Positions 27,501 through 35,731 are shown, numbered from the stretch's first letter. The stretch: 64,000 nt of DNA from CG2-30-58-95 sp964618215 (GCA_964618215.1 CAZTZE010000004.1:1-64000); one strand, 5' to 3'. The notes: generated by a model not told the origin, from the letters alone. Numbers and translations are program-made.

Positions 27501-27877
27501 CTGCGCGGCCCGGTTAACGGCCTGTTCACGCCCATGTACGAGGACACCGAAGTGAATACGACCCATATTGCCCAAGATGTGGTGGTCAATTGACTCTCAT
27601 AGCGGAGAACGGTTTAAAACAGGGCGAACTTGTACTATGTACATCATCAAAAGATGCCTGGATTTATTCATGTCCCAGAATGTCGGAGAACATTTTAGGA
27701 ACGATTAACGTGTACCCACCCTTATCTCCGCATACCCTGTGACTGATTACACTCCCTGAAACGGCAATATCCCCGGTATCAGCGGAGACAAATCCGCAGA
27801 TACGGCTACATACACCACCCGCAGGAGCGGATCAATGTAGATACTCGTAACCGCCACGCCGATCTATATAAAGAGCA
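27501..27877. other. Decayed intergenic region
   Basis: One plus-strand frame ends at 27591 with GLFTPMYEDTEVNTTHIAQ and VVVN before a stop, which may be the tail of a lost gene. Nothing else is recognisable. Together with the IS remnant it marks a junction between the defence island and the mobile-element backbone. Confidence 0.35.
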
Positions 27878-28933
27878 TCACCACCTTGCCTCTCCCCACT
27901 TCGGCATCGGCAGGTGGCCAAAATCTTTCCAATCAGTCAGAACGACAGATACGGATTGTGGCAGGTCGTGAAAGACCTGGGCAACCGTCTCGCGCACCCA
28001 AGGGGGCGCGAGAACAGCGAACACAAGGCAAAGTGAGAACTGATTTGCGTAAACTGTTGCACGGGAGAGCCGCTGCGTCATTTTGAGCTGCAGGTCAGCG
28101 CGCGAGGCTTTCCCGCTTTCCACTTCCAGCCAGAAAAGCGTTTCCCGATCCTCCAGCCGGCCCCAGGCAAGGGCATCCGGGAATAGGCGGCCAGGGATGG
28201 AAACTTCGCTCCATGCGCTCCAAATTTCCGCGTGAGGCCAGGCGCGCCGCAACCAGGCAGGCCAGAGCCGGGCGTCCCGCCTATGCCTGCCCTGTGAGCG
28301 GGCGCGTTCTTTAAACGGGAACTTCACAGATGACGGGACCCCCCAACTTCGCAGCGACAGCGACAGGCCGGGACGGGATGTTTTCCAGAATGGGTACTCG
28401 CCGTCACGTTCGCTATACACCAATCGTTGTTTTCTGAGTGCGATCAATGCCTGCCGTGCATACGGAATGCTCATGCCAGCGAGAGAAGCGATCTCCGATG
28501 TAAATGCCGTTTCCAGGCGAGCCAGCGTCCGCAGGCAGGCAAGTTCGCGTTCCGAGAGTTCGTTTGCGTACAGATCATCCGCCGTTGGCGGAGGCGGAGA
28601 GGGGGAGATAAAAGTTCGAGGCCGAAAGGAAAAATCGGTTATTTGCGGCTGCCTGTCGGCGGTCGTCACAGCGACAGGAATCGGAAGTCCGCGCAGGGAG
28701 TTGCGCATTTCGGCAGAAAACCACGTCCCAGGCGCGTAGACCTTCACCCAGGCGCACGACCCTCTGCGCCAGAACGCCAGCGGAGAGGCCAGCTGCCAGA
28801 TGAGCGCGGCGTAGTCAAACGGAGGCAGGCCGTCATTGCTGCTCACGGGAAACACGAATAGATCCGCCCACCTGTCGCCCATCAGCGAGCTTTTCCAGGT
28901 TGGATAGATCATTTCTTTGACGTGATAAGCCAC
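27878..28933 (-). CDS. Winged-helix protein with nuclease-like C-terminal domain (replication-relaxation-like)
   Basis: This 351-aa protein has a central winged-helix region (about 125-175: ELSERELACLRTLARL, YARQALIALRKQRLVY). A C-terminal domain follows, containing IPGRLFPDALAWG and LFWLEVESGK, the D...ExExGK pattern of replication-relaxation proteins that resemble PD-(D/E)XK nucleases. Those are found on plasmids and conjugative elements. The start is a GTG at 28933 with AGGTAG upstream. A 42-bp sequence repeated at 34211 lies about 50 bp upstream. The function in replication or mobilisation is inferred. Confidence 0.55.
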   Translation of the reverse strand: MAYHVKEMIYPTWKSSLMGDRWADLFVFPVSSNDGLPPFDYAALIWQLASPLAFWRRGSCAWVKVYAPGTWFSAEMRNSLRGLPIPVAVTTADRQPQITDFSFRPRTFISPSPPPPTADDLYANELSERELACLRTLARLETAFTSEIASLAGMSIPYARQALIALRKQRLVYSERDGEYPFWKTSRPGLSLSLRSWGVPSSVKFPFKERARSQGRHRRDARLWPAWLRRAWPHAEIWSAWSEVSIPGRLFPDALAWGRLEDRETLFWLEVESGKASRADLQLKMTQRLSRATVYANQFSLCLVFAVLAPPWVRETVAQVFHDLPQSVSVVLTDWKDFGHLPMPKWGEARW

Positions 28934-28982
28934 ATCTACCTCGCTAAGTGAGTCACCTGAGTCACCGCACTGATTTTGTGCC

Positions 28983-29024
28983 TTGTTTTAACCCGTATCG
29001 CCCCCTTTACCACTCCGCCAACTC
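28983..29024. repeat. 42-bp upstream repeat, copy 1
   Basis: These 42 bp (starting TTGTTTTAACCCGTATCGCC) match 34211-34252 with 5 mismatches. Both copies lie about 50 to 100 bp upstream of the start of a minus-strand gene (28933 and 34112). That suggests a shared promoter or operator for the minus-strand module. Two tandem TGAGTCACC units lie between this copy and the gene. Confidence 0.65.
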
Positions 29025-29574
29025 AGGTATCCAGCCTGGGATTGAGCACCCACCGCGCCAATTCCTGGATTTTTTCCGGTGGTAAAGGCTCCGTCTTCAG
29101 TCCAAAAGTCAGGAGATTGCCCTGTATTCCTTCCCACCACGCCAGCGCATCCTCTGTGCCGGGATAGACGAATTCGATCACTGTCCGGCGGATGAATGGC
29201 AGCGGGGCTTCGCGGATATGCAGGAGTAACGCGTCATGGAGTAATTTCTGTCCTTCTCCCTTGCCGTCCGTCGGCCAGGTTTCGGCCTGCTTCTGAAAAG
29301 CGTCACGCGGAGCAGGATCGGGCCAGAAGATTTGCAGGATACGCAGCGACCAGCCCGGAACGATGGACGAGAGCAACGTTTGATATGCGTCCTTCGGGCG
29401 CACGTCGGGACGATCTGCGTCGGCGGTCACTTCGGCAAAGAGCCGCAGTGAATTATCCGCTCCGACCAGCGCCCAGTATGCGCCGATCTTCCTGAAGCCG
29501 CGCGCCAGTACGAAGGCTTGTGATTGACCAACCCTTCGTTCCTCAGGGCGTGTCTGCTCTTGCTGCATGATCAT
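29023..29574 (-). CDS. Unknown protein, possibly VirB4 N-terminal-like
   Basis: The 183-aa protein has no clear active site. Its C-terminal half (REAPLPFIRRTVIEFVYPG, LLTFGLKTEPLPPEKIQ, LNP) faintly recalls the N-terminal domain of VirB4-type conjugation ATPases, so it could be a stand-alone secretion component. The start overlaps the CpaF-like gene stop by 4 bp, so both are coupled. A short REP-like sequence (29532-29549) encodes part of its N-terminus. Confidence in function is low. Confidence 0.45.
   Translation of the reverse strand: MIMQQEQTRPEERRVGQSQAFVLARGFRKIGAYWALVGADNSLRLFAEVTADADRPDVRPKDAYQTLLSSIVPGWSLRILQIFWPDPAPRDAFQKQAETWPTDGKGEGQKLLHDALLLHIREAPLPFIRRTVIEFVYPGTEDALAWWEGIQGNLLTFGLKTEPLPPEKIQELARWVLNPRLDT
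29532..29549. repeat. 18-bp REP-like repeat, copy 1
   Basis: CCCTTCGTTCCTCAGGGC is identical to 57153-57170 and lies inside a coding region in both places. Related short repeats are common in Chloroflexota-type genomes. Confidence 0.6.
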
Positions 29575-31052
29575 TGCCTCAGGAACAGCGCTTCGGGCAG
29601 CCCCAGGTCTTTTGCCTGGAAACTGGCCCGCATGGGACGGTTGCCGGTGGGGAGCAACGCGCCGAGTAGGTGCTGCGCATTAGTCGAAGTGTCGAAGCGA
29701 AACAGGGGCGAAAAGGCCGGGCGCCCGGCGGAACGTTCCACCACTGTCGAGACCTCGGCGATTTCACGCACGACCTGGCCGTACAACGGGCTGCGCTCGA
29801 TGTACACAACCGCCGTGACCGCCTCGGCGAAGCTCTGTGCGATCTGGAATTCGCTCATTTTCTGTACGTCGGGATGCGCCTGGACGATTTGCAAAAAGCG
29901 TGCCCAGACGTGTTCGGCGCTGGTGGCATGGATGGTGAAGGCCGAATAACCATGTCCTGTGGCTGCCGCGCGGATCAGTTCCCAGGCTTCCGCGCCGCGC
30001 GCCTCTCCGACCACCACCCCATGCGGGCGGGAGCGAAGCGCAGCGCGGATCAAATCGTACATCTGCACAGGCGGCGGCCCGCCGCGAATCTCAGGGCGCG
30101 TCACAGTGTAGATAATATTGCCGGTGTTGTTCTTTGGGTCGCCATTCCAGCCGTGCAGCACGATCTCGTTGCTATCCTCGATGACAAACAGGCGGATCGC
30201 GCCCTTCGGGAAGAAGTCCAGCATTTCCTGCAAAATACGCTGCGCGATATACGTTTTGCCCGAACCGGTCGTGCCGGCGACGACCAAAGCCCCGCCGCGC
30301 ACCATCACGGACAAGAGATAATTTGCGGCTTCCGGTGTGAGAACTCCGTTGCCGCGCGGGTATTCTTTGGGTGAAAACGCGGGGCGCGTGATCGGTGGCA
30401 GGCGGTTCTGGCACAGTGCGGCCAGGCTGCCGCCTTCCAAGTCGTCTCTTGAGCGGTAGTTGCTGATGCGGAGAGTGATCGTGTCGCCGTAGGGAGATGC
30501 CGGGGCCATGATGTAATTGATGCGCACGCCTTTACGCCGTATCTGTCCGTCTGCGGTCGGGACCATCACCTGGAGCATGGCATCGGCAATCGGGTAGTCC
30601 GGGGAAGGAGGGCGCTGGCCGGCGCGGTCTATCATCACCCGCAGGGCGTCGCCAACCGCATCCGGCGCTTCGCCGATATGCTGCCAACCTCCGGTGGTGG
30701 TGTAGATATAGATGTGCCGCAGGTTAATGGCAACGTCTTCCACGTCCGGGCGGGCGATCAGTTCGAGCAGTGATCCCAAGCCCGAAAGTTCACCGATCAG
30801 GCGCAGGAGATACGCTTCCGGCAAGGAGACGCCGGCGGCCATTGCGCGAGTTTTTATCTCGTTGAACGCCTGGTGCGCCAGGGCTTCGGTGTCCGTCGGA
30901 GAAAGCGACCGTTTTCCTGCTTCGGTCGCTTTGGCGGCCTGGGCGTGCTTGAGCAGAGTGTCCCACCACTGTTTGAGGGTTTCTTCGCCGTGTTCTTCCA
31001 CGGATGGACGCATGGTTTTACCGGTGATGTCAAAGGGGCTGCCTGCGACCAT
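29571..31052 (-). CDS. CpaF/VirB11-type secretion ATPase
   Basis: The 493-aa protein has an N-terminal domain and a RecA-like motor with Walker A GTTGSGKTYIAQ, Asp box VIEDSNEIVLHG, and Walker B and His box segments RPHGVVVGEARGAEA and AFTIHATSAE. Such hexameric ATPases power Tad pili, type II and type IV secretion or conjugation. ATG 31052 is chosen because GGGAGGT, overlapping the upstream gene's stop, precedes it; a longer start at 31142 would overlap the upstream gene by 90 bp. The dispersed 19-bp motif is read through at 29661-29680 near the C-terminus (AQHLLGALLP). Confidence 0.88.
   Translation of the reverse strand: MVAGSPFDITGKTMRPSVEEHGEETLKQWWDTLLKHAQAAKATEAGKRSLSPTDTEALAHQAFNEIKTRAMAAGVSLPEAYLLRLIGELSGLGSLLELIARPDVEDVAINLRHIYIYTTTGGWQHIGEAPDAVGDALRVMIDRAGQRPPSPDYPIADAMLQVMVPTADGQIRRKGVRINYIMAPASPYGDTITLRISNYRSRDDLEGGSLAALCQNRLPPITRPAFSPKEYPRGNGVLTPEAANYLLSVMVRGGALVVAGTTGSGKTYIAQRILQEMLDFFPKGAIRLFVIEDSNEIVLHGWNGDPKNNTGNIIYTVTRPEIRGGPPPVQMYDLIRAALRSRPHGVVVGEARGAEAWELIRAAATGHGYSAFTIHATSAEHVWARFLQIVQAHPDVQKMSEFQIAQSFAEAVTAVVYIERSPLYGQVVREIAEVSTVVERSAGRPAFSPLFRFDTSTNAQHLLGALLPTGNRPMRASFQAKDLGLPEALFLRQ
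29661..29680. repeat. Dispersed 19-bp motif, copy 1
   Basis: The complement of TGCGCAGCACCTACTCGGT is found here with one mismatch at its end, inside the CpaF-like gene. See the related copies at 33866, 34749, 42817, 45875 and 47543. Confidence 0.7.
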
Positions 31053-31053
31053 G

Positions 31054-32415
31054 CTACCTCCCACCGAACAATCCGCGCTTCTTGCCGCCGCGTGATGGCA
31101 GCAGGCCGGCCCGCGTCGCGCCTTCCTGGATGGCGGGGACAAAGTGGGCGGCGAACCCGATCAATGACTCGGCAAATGGGGCCAATTCCTCCAACTTCTC
31201 TTTTCTGTACCGCCAGATCAGGATGTCTTCGCGGTGATCGCTGTTGACAGCCTGCGCTGCCAGGCGGGGGTCCACCATCGGCAGCACCCCGTTGGGGATG
31301 AGGGCGAGATCCATTTTATCTTCGCGCAGGGCTTCTTGCAGCAGGCGGTGAGCGGATTTGAATCCGTCCCCGACGACCTGGTTGTAGCACAGTTTGACGC
31401 GGCTGCCGATGTATTCGTATGCTGCTTCACGCCCGACCTTGCCGGAAAGCGACTGGATCATGCGGGCGATCCAGCGTCGGGTTTCGGCTAAGTCGGGGAT
31501 TTCCGGTTTGATGACGATGGCGATGCCTTCAGCCATCGAAAGCGCGGCGCGGTGGACAACATGCGCCGGATTGATGCCCACATCCATGACGACCACGCCG
31601 CCGGAGGCTACGCCAGCTTCGAACAATCCGCCCAATATCTGGGTGATCCGTTCCTCGTTTTGCAGGACTTCATCGCCCAGGTCGTCCGTGACCATGCCAG
31701 GGAGGACTTTCAGGGTTGGCAGGCCGTCCACCGTGGAAAAAGAATCCAGGTAGGCTGCGCCTGCGGCCACTGCACTCATGGCGTCTTTCGGTTTCGCCAT
31801 TTCGCGCCGCAAAAGGCCGATCATGGTCGTGTTGACCCGCTCCAGGCGCAAGTGATATTGCAGCGCGCCGGCGTTGGCATCCGCATCCACAAGATAGGTG
31901 GTGATGCCGCTCAGGGCAAGAGCCACGGCCAGGTTGACGGCGATGGTGGTCTTGCCTGTCCCGCCTTTGGGCGAGGTCACGACAATCTTGCGGATTGCCA
32001 TGCCGGACTGAATGCGGGCAGCCATGTCGCTGCCCAGGATGACCCGGCGGTATTGTTCGTCTGCGGCAACGTTACCGGCGTCCGCACGGCGGAGTTCTTC
32101 CAGCAGGCGGTTCGTCTCGACATCCGACGGGGGATAGGCGAAGGCTGGCACGCCCACACCGTTTGCCCAGGCCGCCAGGCCGTCCTCGATGCCGGCGACA
32201 ACGTAAATCAGTTTGCCTCGCTCGGCGGTCTTTTTCAGGCTTTCGGGTAAGACAGATGCTTCCGGCGCGACGACGAGGACGCATTTGAAATCAAATAGCT
32301 CGAGGTGCTGCGGCGCGAAGGCGGCTATTTGCGCCACCACGCTGTGACCCTGATCGGAGATAAGCAGGTTGAGACGGGAGGTAACCGTTCCTGCACCGAG
32401 TAAAAGTATTTGCAT
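31054..32415 (-). CDS. CpaE/ParA-like ATPase
   Basis: This 453-aa protein joins an N-terminal receiver-like Rossmann domain (1-120) to a MinD/ParA ATPase with deviant Walker A SPKGGTGKTTIAVN, the switch DADANAG and VVMDVGINP. CpaE proteins position Tad pilus machinery; ParA relatives segregate DNA. The neighbouring CpaF- and CpaB-like genes favour the CpaE role. GGAG lies 7 bp before the ATG. The palindrome at 32448-32470 lies just upstream, within the end of the CpaB-like gene. Confidence 0.85.
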   Translation of the reverse strand: MQILLLGAGTVTSRLNLLISDQGHSVVAQIAAFAPQHLELFDFKCVLVVAPEASVLPESLKKTAERGKLIYVVAGIEDGLAAWANGVGVPAFAYPPSDVETNRLLEELRRADAGNVAADEQYRRVILGSDMAARIQSGMAIRKIVVTSPKGGTGKTTIAVNLAVALALSGITTYLVDADANAGALQYHLRLERVNTTMIGLLRREMAKPKDAMSAVAAGAAYLDSFSTVDGLPTLKVLPGMVTDDLGDEVLQNEERITQILGGLFEAGVASGGVVVMDVGINPAHVVHRAALSMAEGIAIVIKPEIPDLAETRRWIARMIQSLSGKVGREAAYEYIGSRVKLCYNQVVGDGFKSAHRLLQEALREDKMDLALIPNGVLPMVDPRLAAQAVNSDHREDILIWRYRKEKLEELAPFAESLIGFAAHFVPAIQEGATRAGLLPSRGGKKRGLFGGR

Positions 32416-32430
32416 GGTTTTCTCCGCTCG

Positions 32431-33387
32431 TTAGGGTACGATCAATCGTGGTTGCCAACTGCGCAACCATTGTTCGCGGTCGCGCTTGAACCAGTCTTCG
32501 AGATCCCAATACGAGAAACCGGTAGTGGGCTGGTCGCTGCCCCGGGCGAGCAGGGAGACGTATATCTCGCCTTGCTGCAAGGCCAGTGAGAGCATTTCGC
32601 GGCTTTCGCTGGGCACCAACAACACTAAAATCTGGCGAGTGTTGAAGTCCATGTATGCGCCGCTATCTGCCTCGCTGCCGGGCAGTGCGCTCTGCGGCAA
32701 TCCCTGGACGGCGATGACGCGTACGCCCTGCGGGAACAGGTCTTTTGCCAGCGGGGGAAAACTGCGGGACAGGGCATCGGCAATGGCTTTGTCAGCGGCA
32801 GCCTGCTCCGGGGAGGGGGTAGGCGAAGGCGGGGCGGGCGGGGCTGCTGGGCCTGCCCCGAGCGCAGCCAAGGGTTCAGGCGTCTCTGTTTTTTGTTCCT
32901 GCGGACGCGTGTCGAGTACTACGGTAATGCCGATCAGATCGCCCGGCAGAAAGGTTGAGATGTCCGGGGCGATGACCTTTTGCAAATCCAGCGGCAGCGG
33001 GAAAAGAGCGCCGTCCTGTGCATAGCGGGCAAGTACCGCAGACAAGCGGGTATTTTCCCCGGCAGGGGACAGGATAGCATTGCGCATGATTGGCTGCCCC
33101 TGGGCAATGGGCAGGGCGACGATTCCGCCGGTCACGTCGGCAATCTGTTCTGCCGGAATGTACATCAGAGCGGTGTTTTCGTCTTCGTACACGCTCTTTT
33201 CGGTGATGTCGGCCTGCGCGATGATGTCGCCGATATTCAAATCGCGGCTGGCGGTCAGAATGACAATCGTGGCCGGGCGCTGTAAATTGCCGAGAGCGAT
33301 CATGCCAAAAAAGGCGCAGGCGAAGATCGCGACGGAAATAACCAGGACGAGAAAATTGATGCCGGAACCGGCAAGACGTTTGAACAT
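32431..33387 (-). CDS. CpaB/SAF-domain pilus-assembly-like protein
   Basis: The 318-aa protein has an N-terminal membrane anchor (residues 9-32: INFLVLVISVAIFACAFFG) and then a SAF/CpaB domain (RDLNIGDIIAQADITEK, ALPIAQGQPIMRNAILS, LPGDLIGITVVL). A Pro/Ala-rich linker near residue 190 precedes an unnamed C-terminal part. CpaB-like proteins act in the periplasmic or external part of Tad machines. The ATG at 33387 has a perfect GGAGGT 6 bp upstream, which settles the start; longer frames cross the assembly gap. Confidence 0.8.
   Translation of the reverse strand: MFKRLAGSGINFLVLVISVAIFACAFFGMIALGNLQRPATIVILTASRDLNIGDIIAQADITEKSVYEDENTALMYIPAEQIADVTGGIVALPIAQGQPIMRNAILSPAGENTRLSAVLARYAQDGALFPLPLDLQKVIAPDISTFLPGDLIGITVVLDTRPQEQKTETPEPLAALGAGPAAPPAPPSPTPSPEQAAADKAIADALSRSFPPLAKDLFPQGVRVIAVQGLPQSALPGSEADSGAYMDFNTRQILVLLVPSESREMLSLALQQGEIYVSLLARGSDQPTTGFSYWDLEDWFKRDREQWLRSWQPRLIVP
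32448..32470. repeat. 23-bp palindrome, copy 2
   Basis: On the plus strand, arms GTGGTTGC and GCAACCAT enclose loop CAACTGC, whose last five bases match the loops of copies at 34940 and 63501. It is inside the last codons of the CpaB-like gene and about 33 bp upstream of the CpaE-like start. Confidence 0.6.
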
Positions 33388-33404
33388 GGTTTTACCTCCA
33401 GAGA

Positions 33405-33843
33405 TTAGTTGTCGGGGTGTCCCGCGCTTTCCTGCACCGAACGCAGGACGGTGCGGCCTGCCTNNNNNNNNNNNNNNNNNNNNNNNNNNNNNNNNNNNNN
33501 NNNNNNNNNNNNNNNNNNNNNNNNNNNNNNNNNNNNNNNNNNNNNNNNNNNNNNNNNNNNNNNTGTTGGGAGCAGACAAGGCTTCCAGTTGAGCAAGGGA
33601 TGATTGGAGCAGACTCCAAAGTGTTGCAGAAACGAAGTCCGACCGAATGTGCGGCGATTCAATCGCCTTGCGAAAGGCAACCTGAACGTTGAGAACGTCC
33701 TCCATCGGCGGGGACTGCGCCAGGGCGCGGGCGGCGATTTCGGGCATGGACTGGAAGCGAGAACGGATCACGGCGGCTAGAGTTTCGGCGTCTGCATTGC
33801 TCGCTTCGCTTGCGCCAGGTGTCTCAGGTGTCACAGGTGTCAC
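33405..33843 (-). CDS. Unknown protein interrupted by the assembly gap
   Basis: The first 93 residues (GTG start, MTPVTPETPGAS..., then a helical segment LAAVIRSRFQSMPEIAARAL) are readable before the Ns at 33464-33563. On the far side one minus-strand frame ends with RSVQESAGHPDN at 33405, 12 bp before the RBS of the CpaB-like gene, and may be the C-terminus. True length and frame across the gap are unknown. The start overlaps the preceding gene's stop by 4 bp. Confidence 0.5.
33464..33563. other. Assembly gap of 100 Ns
   Basis: Exactly one hundred Ns, the conventional placeholder for a scaffold gap of unknown length. Order across it rests on read pairing or scaffolding, so gene order between 33.4 and 33.6 kb should be treated with caution. 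Confidence 0.98.
33817..33843. repeat. Three tandem 9-bp units at a gene start
   Basis: AGGTGTCTC, AGGTGTCAC and AGGTGTCAC lie head to tail and, read on the minus strand, encode the first codons of the gap-interrupted protein (TP-VTP-ETP). Similar TGAGTCACC pairs occur near 28950 upstream of another minus-strand gene. Confidence 0.6.
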
Positions 33844-34112
33844 AGTTGCCTCGGCGGTGTCCGCACAGCGTCTACTCGGTCAGCGAGTAGTTCTTCAGCA
33901 GAGAGATGCGGGTTGTCTTTGAGCAAGCGAATGGCGCGGGGAATTTGTGTCAGGCCAGCTAAGACAGCATTTTCCAGTGCCTGGCGCGCCTGAGCAGGAA
34001 ACGAGGCAAATGTCTCTATGTTCCGCAGGGCGATTTTTCCGCGCAGGGCTGGCGGCAATTGCTCGATAAGTTTCAGACGAAATTTGCGGCGCTGGGTGTA
34101 GGGTATGGGCAT
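33840..34112 (-). CDS. Small helical protein, first gene of the minus-strand module
   Basis: This 90-aa basic protein (starting MPIPYTQRRKFRLKLIEQLP) has no known domain. Its pattern of short amphipathic helices suggests a DNA- or protein-binding role. I use the ATG at 34112, which has GAAGGAG 10 bp upstream; an in-frame start at 34241 would include noncoding-looking sequence. The stop overlaps the next gene's GTG. A degenerate copy of the 19-bp motif lies in its 3' end (33866-33880). Confidence 0.6.
   Translation of the reverse strand: MPIPYTQRRKFRLKLIEQLPPALRGKIALRNIETFASFPAQARQALENAVLAGLTQIPRAIRLLKDNPHLSAEELLADRVDAVRTPPRQL
33866..33880. repeat. Dispersed 19-bp motif, degenerate copy
   Basis: CAGCGTCTACTCGGT differs from the core CAGCACCTACTCGGT at two positions. 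It is partly palindromic with the CGAGTAG that follows. Confidence 0.45.
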
Positions 34113-34210
34113 CGTGGTGTGTTCTCCTTCAGAGGTGAATGTTACCAAAGCCTGCGGGGGGGTGTCCCGCAGGTGTCTCACAAGAAAGCCGTCATGGGCT
34201 ATAAATAGCT

Positions 34211-34252
34211 TTGTTTTAACCCGTATCGCCCCTATTACCATTCCGTGAACTC
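34211..34252. repeat. 42-bp upstream repeat, copy 2
   Basis: Matches 28983-29024 (37 of 42 bp). It lies about 100 bp upstream of the first gene of the minus-strand module (34112), consistent with a shared promoter or operator. Confidence 0.65.
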
Positions 34253-34328
34253 GCTACTGGGTGGCAGAAATCCGCCGCTGCCTGTCTTTTCCGCGGGAGG
34301 CAAGAGCAGCGAATTTTGCTTGTAAGTC

Positions 34329-34356
34329 TTGACAAGAGACGAGATGGCTGTATAAT
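34329..34356 (+). promoter_or_regulatory. Sigma70-type promoter of the rightward module
   Basis: A perfect TTGACA (34329-34334) and a perfect TATAAT (34351-34356) are 16 bp apart. The promoter points towards the zinc-ribbon gene at 34557 and gives a leader of about 195 nt. The region 34113-34556 between the divergent modules holds no gene but this promoter, two leader hairpins and the 42-bp repeat. Confidence 0.8.
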
Positions 34357-34404
34357 AAGCTCAATCTTTTGTAATTGATAATTTAGTTTTTCCCTTGCCA
34401 AGCC

Positions 34405-34470
34405 CAACTCGCGTCGGGTTTTTCGAGTTGTTAATTCAGGCATAACATTGAGTGATCGATGTTGTGCCTG
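34405..34470 (+). promoter_or_regulatory. Leader hairpins upstream of the rightward module
   Basis: CAACTCG and CGAGTTG (34405-34430) form one stem. CAGGCATAACAT and ATGTTGTGCCTG (34437-34470) form a second with one G-U pair, followed by TTTTGCTTT. Both lie between the promoter at 34329 and the first gene, so they could attenuate transcription. The second may be a terminator. Confidence 0.5.
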
Positions 34471-34556
34471 TTTTGCTTTATTCACCGGTTATTTTGGACA
34501 AGATCGAAAGATCTGCCAATACAACCGGATACAATCAACTCACCTGGAGGTGAAAA

Positions 34557-34739
34557 ATGTCTACCAACACTTTTGACACGTGGGATCTCTTTGGCTGCTA
34601 CTTTCCTGAGTGTCCCAACTGCGGCAGCGTGAATGTAAGCTACCGCCGCTGCAAATGCTGCGGCTTCCCCAAGCCGATCGGTCTGCGTTTGCATTTGCGA
34701 ATAGTCCTCCGCCGTGCCAAGAAGTTCTTTGGCCGGTAG
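34557..34739 (+). CDS. Small zinc-ribbon protein
   Basis: This 60-aa protein contains CPNCGS and CKCCG, two CxxC knuckles 13 residues apart, the hallmark of a zinc ribbon. The C-terminal half is strongly basic (LRLHLRIVLRRAKKFFGR), which suggests nucleic-acid binding. GGAGGT 6 bp before the ATG is a strong start signal. It is the first gene after the promoter at 34329. Confidence 0.7.
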   Translation: MSTNTFDTWDLFGCYFPECPNCGSVNVSYRRCKCCGFPKPIGLRLHLRIVLRRAKKFFGR

Positions 34740-34748
34740 GACTTCCGT

Positions 34749-34768
34749 ACCGAGTAGGCGCTGCGCAT
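34749..34768. repeat. Dispersed 19-bp motif, copy 2
   Basis: ACCGAGTAGGCGCTGCGCA, one mismatch from the consensus complement, directly after the zinc-ribbon gene and just before the terminator at 34776. Confidence 0.7.
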
Positions 34769-34775
34769 CAAAAAC

Positions 34776-34815
34776 TGGCGTTGTTCTGGGAAACCAGGGC
34801 AGCGCCCGTTTGCTT
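34776..34815 (+). terminator. Repeated terminator, copy 1
   Basis: A two-tier hairpin (inner CTGG/CCAG stem, outer GGCG/CGCC-type stem) followed by TTTGCTTTT. Nearly the same sequence recurs at 35732 and 36031. The outer 5' arm is slightly degenerate here. Confidence 0.65.
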
Positions 34816-34935
34816 TTATTCACTCTAAAACCGAGAGTACCTGCACCGGCCAATGGGTCAATGATGCAGGTGCGCATGTTGCCGGAGCAGAACCAGCGAG
34901 TATCCCCGTTTGGGGGCGGCGTGGAACACCGATGG

Positions 34936-34962
34936 TATAATGGTCGCTGACTGCGCGACCAT
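34936..34962 (+). promoter_or_regulatory. Promoter -10 box overlapping 23-bp palindrome, copy 3
   Basis: TATAAT (34936-34941) runs straight into a palindrome with arms ATGGTCGC and GCGACCAT around the loop TGACTGC (34940-34962). The palindrome thus covers the expected transcription start, an ideal operator position, 20 bp before the start codon of the next gene. A recognisable -35 box is lacking, so control by an activator or repressor is possible. Confidence 0.6.
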
Positions 34963-34982
34963 AATTACGTGAGGAGGCTGAC

Positions 34983-35243
34983 ATGGATACACTTGTCGAA
35001 CCACAGGTAGCGACCGACCTGACCAAAATGGCGCGGTTTCTGAACTCCCTGCCGCCACTGGTTGCGGCGGTGGTAAGAGATGTCGTCGACAACAATGTTA
35101 CTACTGCCACCATTGACCTGGCTCGACAGGCCACATCAGACCAGTTTGAGAAATACGATGTGATCCGGTGTGTGGCTGCTGGAAACCCCAATTGCCCACC
35201 AACAGAAGAAGCCCTATGGTTGGTCGAGGAGATGATCAAATGA
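34983..35243 (+). CDS. Unknown 86-aa protein
   Basis: The protein is acidic and helical (residues LTKMARFLNSLPPLVAAVVRD form an amphipathic helix) and has two cysteines near the end (VIRCVAAGNPNCPP). GAGGAGG lies 6 bp ahead of the ATG. Its stop overlaps the ATG of the next gene, so the two are coupled. No known family. Confidence 0.6.
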   Translation: MDTLVEPQVATDLTKMARFLNSLPPLVAAVVRDVVDNNVTTATIDLARQATSDQFEKYDVIRCVAAGNPNCPPTEEALWLVEEMIK

Positions 35244-35710
35244 CCGTCATCTCGTACCCCAACCACAACCGGCCAGGCGCCTCACTCGTCTGGCCGGTTT
35301 TATTTTTCCTGGTCGCTATGGCTTTGGGTTGGAAGATGTTACCCACCCACAAGGAACAACAATTGGCGGGTAGCAGCGTTGGCGTTGTAGCCATAAAGTC
35401 AATCCCTACTGTCGTCCCGGACCAGCATGCTGACGACGAACATCCCGTTGATGCAGCGCTCATTCGCAAGTGCCTGGGCGATAAGAAAGGAGCTGACGTA
35501 ATCTGGCGGCACGCCAACCACGAGAAATTCTATTTGTTATGCCATCTCCCCGATGGCCGGTGGGGGTTCCAAGCCATCTACCGTGACGCCAAAGGCATTT
35601 GGCGCGAAATCACTGCTTTTGTCAAGGGTGATGGATCGCGGCAGATCATGGAGAAGTACCTGAGCCAGTTCTCTGCCAAATTCAACGGCCCATATCCTTG
35701 GGCTCCATAG
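35240..35710 (+). CDS. Unknown protein with N-terminal membrane anchor
   Basis: This 156-aa protein has one transmembrane segment near residues 15-33 (ASLVWPVLFFLVAMALGW) and a soluble C-terminal domain with KCLGDKKGADVIWRHANHE and a WGFQAIYRD strand. The orientation and role are unknown. The ATG overlaps the upstream stop (AATGA) and the GAGGAG upstream serves as its RBS. A terminator follows at 35732. Confidence 0.6.
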   Translation: MTVISYPNHNRPGASLVWPVLFFLVAMALGWKMLPTHKEQQLAGSSVGVVAIKSIPTVVPDQHADDEHPVDAALIRKCLGDKKGADVIWRHANHEKFYLLCHLPDGRWGFQAIYRDAKGIWREITAFVKGDGSRQIMEKYLSQFSAKFNGPYPWAP

Positions 35711-35731
35711 GCGACAATTTATTCGCTTTCG

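Noticed and set aside
33392..33692. Open frames running through the Ns
   Set aside because: These frames exist only because Ns are translated as X; gap length and frame are unknown.
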